Virus record (IMG/VR): IMGVR_UViG_3300032288_004964
Location: 310,001-374,000 of that record
From: a virus
Strand: one strand, 5' to 3'
DNA length: 64,000 nucleotides
Below are positions 8,126 to 16,359 of the stretch, one piece after another (within the stretch, counting starts at the first letter, position 1; the number at the start of each line of letters is the position of its first letter). The translations under genes and the position numbers were made by a program. The notes under the pieces were generated by a model. It ran no database searches. It had not been told where the DNA came from and was given only the letters and a program-made list of their open reading frames with translations.

Positions 8126-8523
8126 TATTCTCCAAATTCCTTTTTCTCCATCCAATTAGAAAGTTCTTCATCATCCCAAAGTTTTTCTTTTAGATATTTC
8201 ATAACATTTTCTTGTATCATTTCTTCAGCTTTGTAGAAATCTTCAATATCAGATGATTTAATTATTTCTTTAAGAAGTTCATATACTTCATCTAATTTAG
8301 AAAATAATTCGTCATTTTCTTGAAAACTCTCAGCTAAAAACTTCTCACCATCTAATTTATTATTAGAAGGTTTAACAACTCTCATAGAAACATCTGGATC
8401 ACTTAATGATTTATCAGCATCTAATTTCTTATCAGTCTTTGGTTTAACCAATTCCTGCTTCTTCATATCCTTAGAAAGCTTTTGAGCTTTATCATTGATT
8501 GGATGTTTTTTAATATGTTTCAT
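8125..8523 (-). CDS. Tagged-like hypothetical protein, 132 aa
   Basis: Start placed at 8523 (MKHIKKHPINDKAQ); the frame stays open upstream but runs into the nrdB terminator. The N-terminus has the MKHIK lead but lacks the (L/I)-x-E site until FLAESF near residue 69. Very lysine-rich, with an acidic C-terminal helical half. A TTTAATATATAC box lies 22 nt upstream. Possibly a scaffold-like or packaged protein; no domain recognised. Confidence 0.7.
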   Translation of the reverse strand: MKHIKKHPINDKAQKLSKDMKKQELVKPKTDKKLDADKSLSDPDVSMRVVKPSNNKLDGEKFLAESFQENDELFSKLDEVYELLKEIIKSSDIEDFYKAEEMIQENVMKYLKEKLWDDEELSNWMEKKEFGE

Positions 8524-8544
8524 AGTTAATATTATTTTATAAAA

Positions 8545-8556
8545 GTATATATTAAA
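8545..8556 (-). promoter_or_regulatory. Late-type promoter box
   Basis: TTTAATATATAC on the minus strand, 21 nt before the ATG at 8523. Exact match to the consensus seen across the window. Confidence 0.5.
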
Positions 8557-8560
8557 ATAA

Positions 8561-8586
8561 AAACCCCAGTTTTTAGACCGGGGTTT
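8561..8586 (-). terminator. Terminator after nrdB
   Basis: AAACCCC (8561-8567) pairs with GGGGTTT (8580-8586), followed on the minus strand by a T-rich tract. Positioned 23 nt after the nrdB stop. Confidence 0.8.
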
Positions 8587-8608
8587 AACAAAATACAAAA
8601 ATTACCTA

Positions 8609-9574
8609 TTAGAAATCTTCATCTAATTTATCAAAATCAATTTCTTTATCAGAAGTTTTTTGATATTCAGCAACACGCTTCTCAAAGAAGTTACTTTTAT
8701 TTTGTAAAGATAACATCTCCATGAAATCAAATGGATTCTCAGAATTATAAACTTTCTGACAACCTAATTCAACTAACCAAAAGTCAGCAACATATTCAAT
8801 GTATTGTTGCATCAACTTGTCATTCATTCCAATTAATGAAACTGGAAGAGATTCTGTAATAAACTTTCTTTCAATATCAACAGCTGAGCAAATAATTTCT
8901 TTAATTCTATCAGGTGATACCTTATTTTGAATGTGTTTATTGTGTAATAAACAAGCAAACTGACAGTGTAAACCTTCATCTCTTGAAATTAATTCATTAG
9001 AGAAAGCTAACCCTGGCATTAAACCTCTTTTCTTTAACCAGAAGATTGAACAAAATGATCCTGAGAAGAAGATACCTTCAACTGCCGCAAAAGCAATTAA
9101 TCTTTCAGCAAATGAATCAGAACCAATCCATTTCAAAGCCCAATCAGCTTTATTCTTAATAGATTCATAGTTATCAATAGCATGAAATAATTTATCTTTT
9201 TCAGCCGAATCTTTAATGTAAGTATCAATTAATAATGAATAGGTTTCAGAGTGTATATTCTCCATCATTATTTGAAAACCATAAAAAGATTTTGCTTCAG
9301 GGTATTGAACTTCTTTTAGGAAGTTTTCAGCCAGATTCTCATTTACTATACCATCTGATGCAGCAAAGAAAGCTAATATCATTTTAATGAAGTGCTTTTC
9401 ATTATCATTTAATTTTTCATTCCAATCTGTTAAGTCTTGAGCTAAGTCAATTTCTTCCGCAGTCCAAAATGAATGTTGCTGATTTTTGTACATGTCCCAA
9501 ATATCGTGATATTTTAAGGGAAACATTACAAAACGGTCTTTGTTCTCTTGTAATATGTGTTCTGTGTTTTTCAT
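8609..9574 (-). CDS. nrdB: Ribonucleotide reductase class I beta subunit
   Basis: Makes the tyrosyl radical used by the alpha subunit to reduce ribonucleotides to deoxyribonucleotides for phage DNA synthesis. Diiron ligand motifs are all present: [11 protein letters not shown] near residue 38, [17 protein letters not shown] (Glu, His and the radical Tyr) near 104, [14 protein letters not shown] near 161 and [14 protein letters not shown] near 190. Length 321 aa fits R2. The C-terminal [11 protein letters not shown] is the usual acidic tail that docks on NrdA. NrdA is not in this window. It forms a transcript of its own with a terminator. Confidence 0.97.
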   Translation of the reverse strand: MKNTEHILQENKDRFVMFPLKYHDIWDMYKNQQHSFWTAEEIDLAQDLTDWNEKLNDNEKHFIKMILAFFAASDGIVNENLAENFLKEVQYPEAKSFYGFQIMMENIHSETYSLLIDTYIKDSAEKDKLFHAIDNYESIKNKADWALKWIGSDSFAERLIAFAAVEGIFFSGSFCSIFWLKKRGLMPGLAFSNELISRDEGLHCQFACLLHNKHIQNKVSPDRIKEIICSAVDIERKFITESLPVSLIGMNDKLMQQYIEYVADFWLVELGCQKVYNSENPFDFMEMLSLQNKSNFFEKRVAEYQKTSDKEIDFDKLDEDF

Positions 9575-9607
9575 AATTTAGTTTATTTATTATTATTTAT
9601 ATCGATC

Positions 9608-9643
9608 TATATTTGAATAGTTTAATATCTTTTAGTATATTTG
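9608..9643 (+). promoter_or_regulatory. Two TAnnTTTG promoter boxes
   Basis: TATATTTG occurs at 9608-9615 and again at 9636-9643, upstream of the ATG at 9669. TAnnTTTG is the Bacteroidota -7 element. The second leaves a 25-nt leader. Confidence 0.6.
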
Positions 9644-9668
9644 TATTTATTAAAAAAGTTTAAGTCCA

Positions 9669-10223
9669 ATGAATAGTATAAACGCAAATAAAAAAATGAA
9701 ATGGTCTAAAAACCGGAAGAGATTGCGTGATGCTTTGGAGAGTAATGCTTACGGTAACCAACTGGGTAAAATGTTAGAGAATTTTCAATTACTTAAACCA
9801 GAAGAGTTCTTACAATGCAAAAATAATTTACTAAAATTAGCATTGAAAAATGCCTCAAAAGAATGTGCTGTCTTTCTAATAGAAAAAGAAGCTAGAGCAA
9901 ATATTGAGTTCTGTTTGTTAGAAACCGATTATAATAAAATTGATAAAGTTTATAACTTAATATCTGAATTAAATTCAAAATATGATTTCACAGGGCCTTC
10001 TTTGCCTCAAAAGAAAACTTTAATAGCTAGATTAATTAGTCCTGAAAAAGTCTCAGAAAATTCTGATAGAGTTGATTATCTATTCAAAATGATTTGCGAA
10101 GGATTTTTCACATCAGAAGATGTTATGGAACAAATAGAAATATCTTACAAAGATAAACAAGAACAAAAAAGACATTTTACCTCCCTGTTCAGGGATTTAA
10201 AACTAAGAGAATTAGGAATATGA
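9669..10223 (+). CDS. Hypothetical protein with C-terminal tail motif, 184 aa
   Basis: Basic, helical protein (MNSINANKKMKWSKNRKRLR start) of unknown family. It ends LFRDLKLRELGI, a version of the R-x-x-K-(I/L)-x-x-(I/L) tail shared by about 20 small proteins in this window. First of three genes coupled by 4-nt overlaps. The promoter is of the TAnnTTTG type, suggesting early host-type transcription. Function unknown. Confidence 0.8.
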   Translation: MNSINANKKMKWSKNRKRLRDALESNAYGNQLGKMLENFQLLKPEEFLQCKNNLLKLALKNASKECAVFLIEKEARANIEFCLLETDYNKIDKVYNLISELNSKYDFTGPSLPQKKTLIARLISPEKVSENSDRVDYLFKMICEGFFTSEDVMEQIEISYKDKQEQKRHFTSLFRDLKLRELGI

Positions 10224-10465
10224 GGAATTTATATAAAATGAAATATGAATACTCACGTCAACCTTGGTATAATGGTGATGATGTATTTGAGCTTGACTTT
10301 ATTCATACAGATAGATATTTTTCACAATTTGGAACAGATTGTTCTTGGACTAATTTTAGAACTAAAGAAACTATTAATATCTGGGATATGTGTATGAGAA
10401 AAATAACTGATGATGAAGCTAAGCAATTAGTAAGAGAGTATAATCTAAATCAATTGGGAATATGA
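10220..10465 (+). CDS. Small hypothetical protein with tail motif, 81 aa
   Basis: Tryptophan/tyrosine-rich small protein, starting in the ATGA overlap with the upstream gene. The end LVREYNLNQLGI repeats the tail motif of the preceding protein. No known domain. Same operon as 9669 and 10462. Confidence 0.75.
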   Translation: MRNLYKMKYEYSRQPWYNGDDVFELDFIHTDRYFSQFGTDCSWTNFRTKETINIWDMCMRKITDDEAKQLVREYNLNQLGI

Positions 10466-10881
10466 AATTATATTATGATGGTATAGGATATCCTTGTAAA
10501 TTGAAATCTGAAATGAAAGGTAATAATACTTGGTATAGTATGGAACCAGTAAAAGTTAAAGTAACTTTACCTAAATATATCTATGATAAGATTTTATTAG
10601 ATATCAAATTAGACAATGAGAATGATACTTTAAGGGATATATTTAGATTTAAATTACTACTTCAAAGAGGAGAGTTGTCAAGAAATAAAGATAAGTGGAG
10701 TAGACATTCTCAAGTTGTTCAAAATGAACTTTGGGAATTAGAAACATATTTAGATAGATTAACAATTACTTCTAAATTCAGAAATGGTGATGTTACTGCT
10801 ATATTTGGTTTATCAATATTTTCTGAAATAGAATTAGACAAATCAGATATTAGAGAAATTATATTAAATGAACTTATTTAA
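10462..10881 (+). CDS. Hypothetical protein with tail motif, 139 aa
   Basis: Overlaps the previous gene by 4 nt. Ends SDIREIILNELI, a weaker version of the tail motif. The middle (KVKVTLPKYIYDKILLDIKL) is a regular alpha/beta pattern without a recognised family. The structured RNA at 10883 begins immediately after the stop codon, so the RNA may be its 3' UTR. Confidence 0.75.
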   Translation: MKLYYDGIGYPCKLKSEMKGNNTWYSMEPVKVKVTLPKYIYDKILLDIKLDNENDTLRDIFRFKLLLQRGELSRNKDKWSRHSQVVQNELWELETYLDRLTITSKFRNGDVTAIFGLSIFSEIELDKSDIREIILNELI

Positions 10882-10882
10882 A

Positions 10883-10970
10883 AGCGAAAACACCGAGGAG
10901 CGAATTCGGTGTTCTCTATAGCCTAAACTATACCGGTCCTAAGCTGGGGGATCGCTCTCCCCTCCGGTTC
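10883..10970 (+). ncRNA. Structured RNA with three hairpins and a probable kissing loop
   Basis: Hairpin 1 has an 8-bp stem, AACACCGA (10889-10896) with TCGGTGTT (10906-10913), and a 9-nt loop. Hairpin 2 has stem TATAG/CTATA (10917-10921, 10928-10932). Hairpin 3 has outer stem CCGG/CCGG (10933-10936, 10964-10967) and inner stem GGGG/CCCC (10946-10949, 10959-10962). Loop 1 holds GAGCGA (10898-10903) and loop 3 holds TCGCTC (10952-10957), perfectly complementary. The GC content is far above its surroundings. No known RNA family recognised; it could be a stand-alone RNA, a stable 3' end or a leader element for 11056. Confidence 0.7.
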
Positions 10971-11055
10971 ATACATTATATATAAATAATATAAACTTTC
11001 TTTTTTAAAAATATAAAACATAAGTAAATTAATGTCAAACTAAAAAACAAACAAA

Positions 11056-11367
11056 ATGGTAAAAAATGAAATTAAAGTAGATTTCTCTAACACAGAAGAA
11101 CTAAAAAACATTATTGAGAAAGCTTATTTTACTGAAGGAATGGGTGGAAAAATCCTTGGAAAAAACCACTTCATTAAAATTAATGAATCTGATGATATTC
11201 ATTACACAATCTTCAAAGACATGAATAGTGTGACTGTAAAGTTACACAATCCAGAAATCATTGATGGATCTATGAGATTCATGATTGATGAAACACAAGG
11301 AGAAGTAAGATTGTATCCTATTTCAATCTATTGTATTAAAGAAGAAAACAAGTATATTTTCTACTAA
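11056..11367 (+). CDS. Hypothetical protein, 103 aa
   Basis: Small acidic protein, MVKNEIKVDFSNTEELKN start, with a glycine-rich turn EGMGGKILGKNHF near residue 28. Codon use is more AAC/ATC-rich than its neighbours, as in highly expressed genes. Its 170-nt upstream region carries the structured RNA. No family recognised. A 40-aa membrane protein gene follows immediately. Confidence 0.8.
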   Translation: MVKNEIKVDFSNTEELKNIIEKAYFTEGMGGKILGKNHFIKINESDDIHYTIFKDMNSVTVKLHNPEIIDGSMRFMIDETQGEVRLYPISIYCIKEENKYIFY

Positions 11368-11368
11368 T

Positions 11369-11491
11369 ATGAAAAAACTTTGGAGATACCTATTTGTTGT
11401 TAAACCTGAAACAGGTGAAACACTACCCGTAGGATACTTTATCCTATTCATTATCCTAATAATTGGTGGATATTATATAACTAAAAACTAA
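11369..11491 (+). CDS. Small single-span membrane protein, 40 aa
   Basis: Begins MKKLWRYLFVVKPETGE and has one hydrophobic segment VGYFILFIILIIGGYYI (residues about 21-37). ATG one base after the TAA of the previous gene. It has a short cytosolic N-terminus and a short basic tail. Function unknown; size and topology fit phage inner-membrane modulators. Confidence 0.6.
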   Translation: MKKLWRYLFVVKPETGETLPVGYFILFIILIIGGYYITKN

Positions 11492-11502
11492 AACTAAAAA
11501 CT

Positions 11503-12585
11503 ATGATTCATTACGACTTTAATGACATTCTAATTACGCCTGCTGTAACTTCAAGTATTAGATCAAGAAGTGAAATTAACCAACATCAAACTTTAATGGG
11601 TGAAACTAATTGGTTACCAGTTATTGTATCTCCTATGGATACTGTTATTGGTCTAGATAACTGGGAACTTTATTTAGAAAATAAAATGCCTATTTGCTTT
11701 CCAAGAGGTATTTATCCAAGAACATATCCTGTTCAATTTAGTGAAGATGATAGAGCAATGCTACAATGTTTTAAAGATGTAATCTTTTACTCATACTCTT
11801 TAGATGAAGCAAATGAATTAGTTCAATGGTTAATTAACAATCCTGGAAGTGATTTAGATGGTAATGTCCTAATTGATATCGCAAATGGTCATATGCAGCA
11901 TATGGTTGATTTAGTTAAAGAACTCCGCAGTAGAACAAAAATGAAGATTATGGTTGGTAATATTGCTAACCCTGATACTTATAAAGTTCTTTCCGAAGCA
12001 GGTGCTGATTTTATTAGAGTTGGTATTGGATTTGGTGGTGGTTGTTTAACTGCTATGAATACTGGTGTTGGTTACTCTATGGCATCACTTGTTAAAAAGT
12101 GTGCTGATATTAAAGAACAAATGAGTTCAAATGATGAAAGAGTTGCTAGTATTGTAGCTGATGGTGGATTCCGTGAATATTCTGATATTATTAAAGCTCT
12201 GGCTTTAGGTGCGGATTATGTCATGTTGGGATCTATCTTAAACAAATGTTTAGAATCTTCTGGTGATACTTATTGGAAAGGTATAAAGTTATCACCAGAG
12301 ATTGCTAAATTTCTTTGGAAGAGAAAATTCAAACTTGAAAAGAAATTCAGAGGAATGTCTACTAAAGAAGTTCAAAAGAAATGGGGTAAGAAAAAATTAA
12401 CTACATCAGAGGGTGTGGTTAGAATGAGAACTGTAAAATATACACTTTCGGGTTGGAGAGAAAACTTTGAAGATTATTTAAAATCTACTATGTCTTATAC
12501 TAATAGTCGGACATTAAATGACTTTATTGGGAATGTTAAATGGACAATAATCTCTCAAAGCTCATTTAATAGATTTAATAAGTAA
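11503..12585 (+). CDS. IMP dehydrogenase/GMP reductase family enzyme
   Basis: TIM-barrel purine enzyme: start IHYDFNDILITPAVTSS, substrate loop GIGFGGGCLTAMNTGVGY with the catalytic Cys181, and phosphate-binding VADGGFREYSDIIKALALGADYVMLGS. The T-G-V-G-Y after the cysteine loop is more like GMP reductase than IMP dehydrogenase, and CBS domains are absent. The usual G-x-G-S-x-C-T-T is changed to G-F-G-G-G-C-L-T, so activity or substrate may differ. Likely adjusts the host purine pool during infection. 360 aa is close to the family length. Confidence 0.85.
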   Translation: MIHYDFNDILITPAVTSSIRSRSEINQHQTLMGETNWLPVIVSPMDTVIGLDNWELYLENKMPICFPRGIYPRTYPVQFSEDDRAMLQCFKDVIFYSYSLDEANELVQWLINNPGSDLDGNVLIDIANGHMQHMVDLVKELRSRTKMKIMVGNIANPDTYKVLSEAGADFIRVGIGFGGGCLTAMNTGVGYSMASLVKKCADIKEQMSSNDERVASIVADGGFREYSDIIKALALGADYVMLGSILNKCLESSGDTYWKGIKLSPEIAKFLWKRKFKLEKKFRGMSTKEVQKKWGKKKLTTSEGVVRMRTVKYTLSGWRENFEDYLKSTMSYTNSRTLNDFIGNVKWTIISQSSFNRFNK

Positions 12586-12639
12586 ACTTAATATGATTTA
12601 TTCATATAACTCTAAACAAATAAAAACAAATAAAAACAA

Positions 12640-12828
12640 ATGAAAAAAGGAACAGTAAAATTCTTTAACGAGACCAAGGGTTTCGGTTTTATTAAAGAAG
12701 AAAACGGACAGGACATTTTTGTTCATGTAACCGGATTAAAAGAAGATATTCGTGAAAATGACGAAGTTGTCTTTGATGTAGAAGAAGGAAAAAAAGGCTT
12801 AAACGCTATTAATGTAGCTTTAGCTTAA
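12640..12828 (+). CDS. csp: Cold-shock protein, CspA family
   Basis: 62 aa single-stranded nucleic acid binder. MKKGTVKFFNETKGFGFI contains RNP1 (KGFGFI) and DIFVHV is RNP2. In hosts this family melts RNA structure; in a phage it may act as an RNA chaperone. The 5' leader is A/C-rich with repeated ACAAATAAAA. Followed by a strong terminator. Confidence 0.95.
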   Translation: MKKGTVKFFNETKGFGFIKEENGQDIFVHVTGLKEDIRENDEVVFDVEEGKKGLNAINVALA

Positions 12829-12852
12829 TTAAAATATACTTACAATACAAAC

Positions 12853-12881
12853 AAAAAACCCACCTTATGGTGGGTTTTTTT
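12853..12881. terminator. Bidirectional terminator
   Basis: CCCACC (12859-12864) and GGTGGG (12869-12874) with TTAT loop, A run before and T run after. Serves csp on the plus strand and the structural gene on the minus strand. Confidence 0.9.
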
Positions 12882-12896
12882 ATTATAATGAGTAAT

Positions 12897-13697
12897 CTAG
12901 CGTTTCACCATAAAGAAGAAACTTGAATTTGACATACCATTAACTGATTCTTCAACTTCTTTAACCTCTGCTTGTCCTTGAGATACTAAATCAGCTGAAT
13001 TGATTTTAACAGAACCTGGTAATGTATAATCATATCTACCAGTTAAGTTACCTAATTGTATCTTACTATATCCAACAACATACTTAAAAAATAAATCATC
13101 TCTAAATAAGTTTTCTTGAGGTATGTTAGCATAAGCCTCCATAATAACATCATATTTAACATTAGTTAAAATATGTAATCTATGATTTAATTGGTTAAAG
13201 TTATATTTAAGTGTATATTTATTTAATTGATTTAACATATCAGACATATTATCTAATATAGTTTTGTAAACACCTAACTCACCAATTGTAGTAACATAAG
13301 ATGATAAATAAGGTTGATTAGTAACACCTAAGTTTACTGATAAATTTGGTTGGTTAATACCTAATTGAAAAAGAGAAGATCCTCTTACTTCATAAAGATA
13401 ACTAACAGATTGAATTTCACAAGGAACATTTACATAGTTATATTTTGTAAATTCTTCAGAAAAGAAAGCTTCTTTAACTATAAGAAAATACATCTTTTGA
13501 ACAGCATATTGATAATTACGGTAGAACCAAGGTAAGGCTCTGGTTTCAATAATTTGTCTAACATTATTATCTGGTAGTGTTCTAGGAAGAGCACAGGATA
13601 TAGTTAATTCATTTTGAACTAAGTCTACTAATTCTTCTATTGTATAACCCCCTTGATAAGGAACATAACTATTACCGTATCCATTAACATCTGACAT
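12897..13697 (-). CDS. Neck-like virion structural protein
   Basis: 266 aa. An early segment TIEELVDLVQNEL then LPDNNVRQIIETRALPWFYR, and a later one LFFKYVVGYSKIQLGNLTGR followed by LPGSVKINSADL, match a pattern I associate with neck/head-completion proteins of T4-like phages (conserved K-x-x-x-G-x-x-x-G-x-Y-x-x-x-L-P-G). It would join the portal to the tail. The gene ends with TAG, one of only four TAG stops seen here, with the terminator right after, so TAG acts as a stop. Assignment is by pattern memory only. Confidence 0.55.
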   Translation of the reverse strand: MSDVNGYGNSYVPYQGGYTIEELVDLVQNELTISCALPRTLPDNNVRQIIETRALPWFYRNYQYAVQKMYFLIVKEAFFSEEFTKYNYVNVPCEIQSVSYLYEVRGSSLFQLGINQPNLSVNLGVTNQPYLSSYVTTIGELGVYKTILDNMSDMLNQLNKYTLKYNFNQLNHRLHILTNVKYDVIMEAYANIPQENLFRDDLFFKYVVGYSKIQLGNLTGRYDYTLPGSVKINSADLVSQGQAEVKEVEESVNGMSNSSFFFMVKR

Positions 13698-13750
13698 AAA
13701 AATAATTTCTTTTGTTTATATATTAATTTGGCAACCTCACTTATTATTTG

Positions 13751-13758
13751 TATATTTG
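13751..13758 (+). promoter_or_regulatory. TATATTTG box, leaderless type
   Basis: TATATTTG followed by exactly 4 nt and then the ATG at 13763. With a normal start distance for the Bacteroidota -7 box, transcription would begin at or near the ATG. Confidence 0.65.
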
Positions 13759-13762
13759 AAGT

Positions 13763-13948
13763 ATGAAAACAGGGAAAATAATCATCGGTAAAGTTACATT
13801 TGAGGATATCATGAAAGCTAATAAAAAAGCTTCAAGAGAAATGAATTTAGAGAATTCTACTGGTTGGAACTCTGTTAGAAAAACTCATAAATCTGTTAAA
13901 GATTATACCCGTAAACCTAAGCATAAAAAAAGCTATTCATTTGAATAG
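13763..13948 (+). CDS. Small basic protein, 61 aa
   Basis: Lysine-rich (MKTGKIIIGKVTFEDIMKAN start), ending KPKHKKSYSFE. Leaderless-type promoter. Ends with TAG; the frame beyond runs antisense to dnaJ, so TAG is a genuine stop. Possibly a nucleic-acid-binding early protein; unknown. Confidence 0.65.
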   Translation: MKTGKIIIGKVTFEDIMKANKKASREMNLENSTGWNSVRKTHKSVKDYTRKPKHKKSYSFE

Positions 13949-13956
13949 CCTTCTAT

Positions 13957-15015
13957 TTATACTGTAAAGTTTTTCGATCCTTTTAATTTCTCAAGAGTGT
14001 GTTTCTCATCAAGTTCTATGTTTTTAGGTATTCTAACATATATCTTAACATAAAGATCACCTAATCCATAATGAACATCAGGTATTCCTTTACCATTTAC
14101 TCTATAAATCTTACCGTGTTCTGTTCCAGGTTCAATAGCTATTGTTAAGTCACCATGTGGTGTTTTAACTTTAACATTAGCACCAAGTATAGCATCTAAA
14201 ACCGAAATAGTTTTTTCAATGTTAATATTGTTTCTATCTCTTGTAAAATATGTTTCTTTTATTTCTTCTATTATAATTTGAAGATTTCCAGGTAACCCAT
14301 TTCTAGTGTAGTTACCAAATCCATTCATTGTTAGCTGAATATCATTTGAAACCCCTGCTGGTATTTCTACATCAACTGTTTGTTCTTTTGAAACAGTACC
14401 ATCACCGTGACAATCACCACATTTACTTTTTATTTGCTTACCTGATCCACCACAATCTGGACAAGTTGTAGCTGTTCTAATCTGACCAAATGGTGTGTTT
14501 TGAATAACGGTTCTTTGTCCTACACCATTACAAGGTAAACAATCCTTAACATCTGTTCCTCCTTGACCAGAACATTTTTCGCATCTATCTTGTCTTCTAT
14601 ACTTTAACTTCTTATTAGTACCTTTAAGAATTTCATCTATTGTTAAACTAACTTTAATTCTCAAATCAGAGCCTTTTGTTTGCCTAGGTTGTCTATTATA
14701 TCTTTGACCAAAGATATCACCAAATTGACTAAAAATGTCATCCATGTTGAAACCATGACCTTGTTGACTAAATGGATTTCCTCCACCAAATGGATTACCG
14801 GATGCCGATCCAAATCTATCATAGTTTGATTTTTTTTCAGGATTTGACAATGTGTCATATGCCTCAGCAGCATCTTTGAATTTAGCTTCTGCTTCAGGGT
14901 TATCAGGGTTTTTATCGGGGTGATATTGCATAGCCATCTTTCGATAAGCCTTTTTAATCTCATCATCAGATGCACCCTTATCTACGCCTAGTATGTTATA
15001 ATAATCTTTACTCAT
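13957..15015 (-). CDS. dnaJ: DnaJ co-chaperone
   Basis: Type I J-protein of 352 aa. J domain at residues 1-70 with HPD in [11 protein letters not shown], a glycine/phenylalanine-rich linker ([10 protein letters not shown]), then four zinc-finger repeats: [27 protein letters not shown] and CGDCHGDGT. It stimulates DnaK ATPase and presents substrates. It is slightly shorter than bacterial DnaJ at the C-terminus. Together with GrpE (15881) and DnaK (22913), this gives the phage a full KJE set. Confidence 0.97.
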   Translation of the reverse strand: MSKDYYNILGVDKGASDDEIKKAYRKMAMQYHPDKNPDNPEAEAKFKDAAEAYDTLSNPEKKSNYDRFGSASGNPFGGGNPFSQQGHGFNMDDIFSQFGDIFGQRYNRQPRQTKGSDLRIKVSLTIDEILKGTNKKLKYRRQDRCEKCSGQGGTDVKDCLPCNGVGQRTVIQNTPFGQIRTATTCPDCGGSGKQIKSKCGDCHGDGTVSKEQTVDVEIPAGVSNDIQLTMNGFGNYTRNGLPGNLQIIIEEIKETYFTRDRNNINIEKTISVLDAILGANVKVKTPHGDLTIAIEPGTEHGKIYRVNGKGIPDVHYGLGDLYVKIYVRIPKNIELDEKHTLEKLKGSKNFTV

Positions 15016-15036
15016 AATTTTTTCTTATATCAAATT

Positions 15037-15351
15037 TTATGCCAATATTTTGGATAAGACTAATTCTCTTTTAATTGATTTAAGTCCATCATCAAATCTT
15101 ATTTGTGTGTAACTGTTATATTTAATCCAGAAATCATCTGGGTGTGTATAACAATCTTTTTTTGTTTTTAATGTTAAGAATGGTAGTTCTTCAACAATCT
15201 CTTTAAATACTGTTAGAATATCAACATCACTATAGTATTCCATTTCTGATAATCTATTACAAAAATAATCCATACAAGGTTGGACATTTCTTTGAACAAC
15301 CTCTAAGTATTTCTTTTCAGTTTTAGATGAATCTATGTACCAATTTAACAT
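15037..15351 (-). CDS. Hypothetical protein with tail motif, 104 aa
   Basis: Helical protein beginning MLNWYIDSSKTEKKYLEV. Ends LKSIKRELVLSKILA, matching the C-terminal tail motif. Lies between dnaJ and the 178-aa gene in the grpE-dnaJ operon and overlaps its neighbour by 7 nt. Function unknown; could be linked to the chaperones only by position. Confidence 0.75.
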   Translation of the reverse strand: MLNWYIDSSKTEKKYLEVVQRNVQPCMDYFCNRLSEMEYYSDVDILTVFKEIVEELPFLTLKTKKDCYTHPDDFWIKYNSYTQIRFDDGLKSIKRELVLSKILA

Positions 15352-15881
15352 CTTATAATATTTTTAATCTTTATATCTCTTTCTCTTTGTAACTTAATAC
15401 TAGCTATTTCTTTTTCAATATCATTACACTCTTTTGTTTTTTCAACTAAATGTGCAATGTAATTATCAACTATTAATGTTAATGTTTCAACTGTTCTATC
15501 TAATTTATCAAAGTGTATTAAAGATGATTTGGTCTTCTTCAACATATCTACTAAGTAATTTAAAAAGTCATCTATATCAAAGTATAACTGAAACAACTCC
15601 AATCTTCTATCTCTTAAAAGAGATGGTGGTGTTATGTAAACTTTTGCCCAAACTCTCCTAATAGAAGGTAGTATTAAATCTAAAGTTTCAGTTTCATCAT
15701 CATTATATAAACAACCCTTAAATTCTTCTGTGTCAAATAAAGTATATTTTTCATTAACAATACTATTTAAAACAGATTCAAATTCATTTACATTTGTAAT
15801 TCCTTCCAAAAGAGTCTTAAAAAGTAGGCTCTTATATTTTGGGTGATTTTTTATCTCTAAAAATGGTATCTTTTCTGACAT
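15345..15881 (-). CDS. Hypothetical protein with tail motif, 178 aa
   Basis: Mostly helical, start MSEKIPFLEIKNHPKYKS. The C-terminus LQRERDIKIKNIIRC is a good copy of the tail motif with two extra residues. The stop of the upstream grpE gene shares a base with its start. No known domain. Confidence 0.78.
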   Translation of the reverse strand: MSEKIPFLEIKNHPKYKSLLFKTLLEGITNVNEFESVLNSIVNEKYTLFDTEEFKGCLYNDDETETLDLILPSIRRVWAKVYITPPSLLRDRRLELFQLYFDIDDFLNYLVDMLKKTKSSLIHFDKLDRTVETLTLIVDNYIAHLVEKTKECNDIEKEIASIKLQRERDIKIKNIIRC

Positions 15882-16357
15882 TACTTACCTAAAATAATTT
15901 TTGGAAAACGGAATGGTTTTCCATTTAATGAATAACCTTTACTAACAACATCAATAATTTTTGATTCACCGATTTCCATAACTTGAATTACTTCATGTAT
16001 ATCTTCATCATATTTTTCAGTTTGAATAACTTCAATGTTGTGTGACTTCAAAAATGTTTCTAATTTCTGAGCAATTAATTTAACACCACTTTTTGCTGAT
16101 TCATCTTTGATATTTTTTAGAGCAATAGATAAATCATTATCCATGTCAAGAATAGATGATATCATAGAAACCTTTGTATTGTTTTTGATATCTTCTTTTT
16201 CTTTAGTCATTCTTCTTTTGTAAGTTTCAAAATCAGCATAAAGTCTAACATACTTATCTTCTGATTCTGTTAGTTTTGCTTCTAACTCTTGATACTTCGA
16301 AAGTAACTCATCAAAAGGAGTTACAATTCTTTCCGCGTTTTCTGTATTTTCTTCCAT
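15881..16357 (-). CDS. grpE: GrpE nucleotide-exchange factor
   Basis: 158 aa. An N-terminal coiled coil (ELLSKYQELEAKLTESEDKY), the GrpE signature LYADFETYKRRMTKEKEDI near residue 40, and a beta-rich end with VVSKGYSLNGKPFRFPKIILGK (compare V-x-x-G-Y-x-x-x-x-R-x-x-R-P-A-x-V in bacteria). It releases ADP from DnaK. In an operon with DnaJ. Confidence 0.93.
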   Translation of the reverse strand: MEENTENAERIVTPFDELLSKYQELEAKLTESEDKYVRLYADFETYKRRMTKEKEDIKNNTKVSMISSILDMDNDLSIALKNIKDESAKSGVKLIAQKLETFLKSHNIEVIQTEKYDEDIHEVIQVMEIGESKIIDVVSKGYSLNGKPFRFPKIILGK

Positions 16358-16359
16358 AA

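Noticed and set aside
7800-8236. Plus-strand open frames opposite 7334 and 8125
   Set aside because: Serine/phenylalanine-rich antisense products with no start signals, opposite genes with good codon use and coupling.
10883-10970. tmRNA or tRNA identity for the structured RNA
   Set aside because: No cloverleaf, no T-loop, no coding tag; the stems do not match either family.
14661-14975. Second minus-strand frame inside dnaJ
   Set aside because: Alternate-frame shadow of the J domain and Gly/Phe linker; dnaJ is unambiguous.
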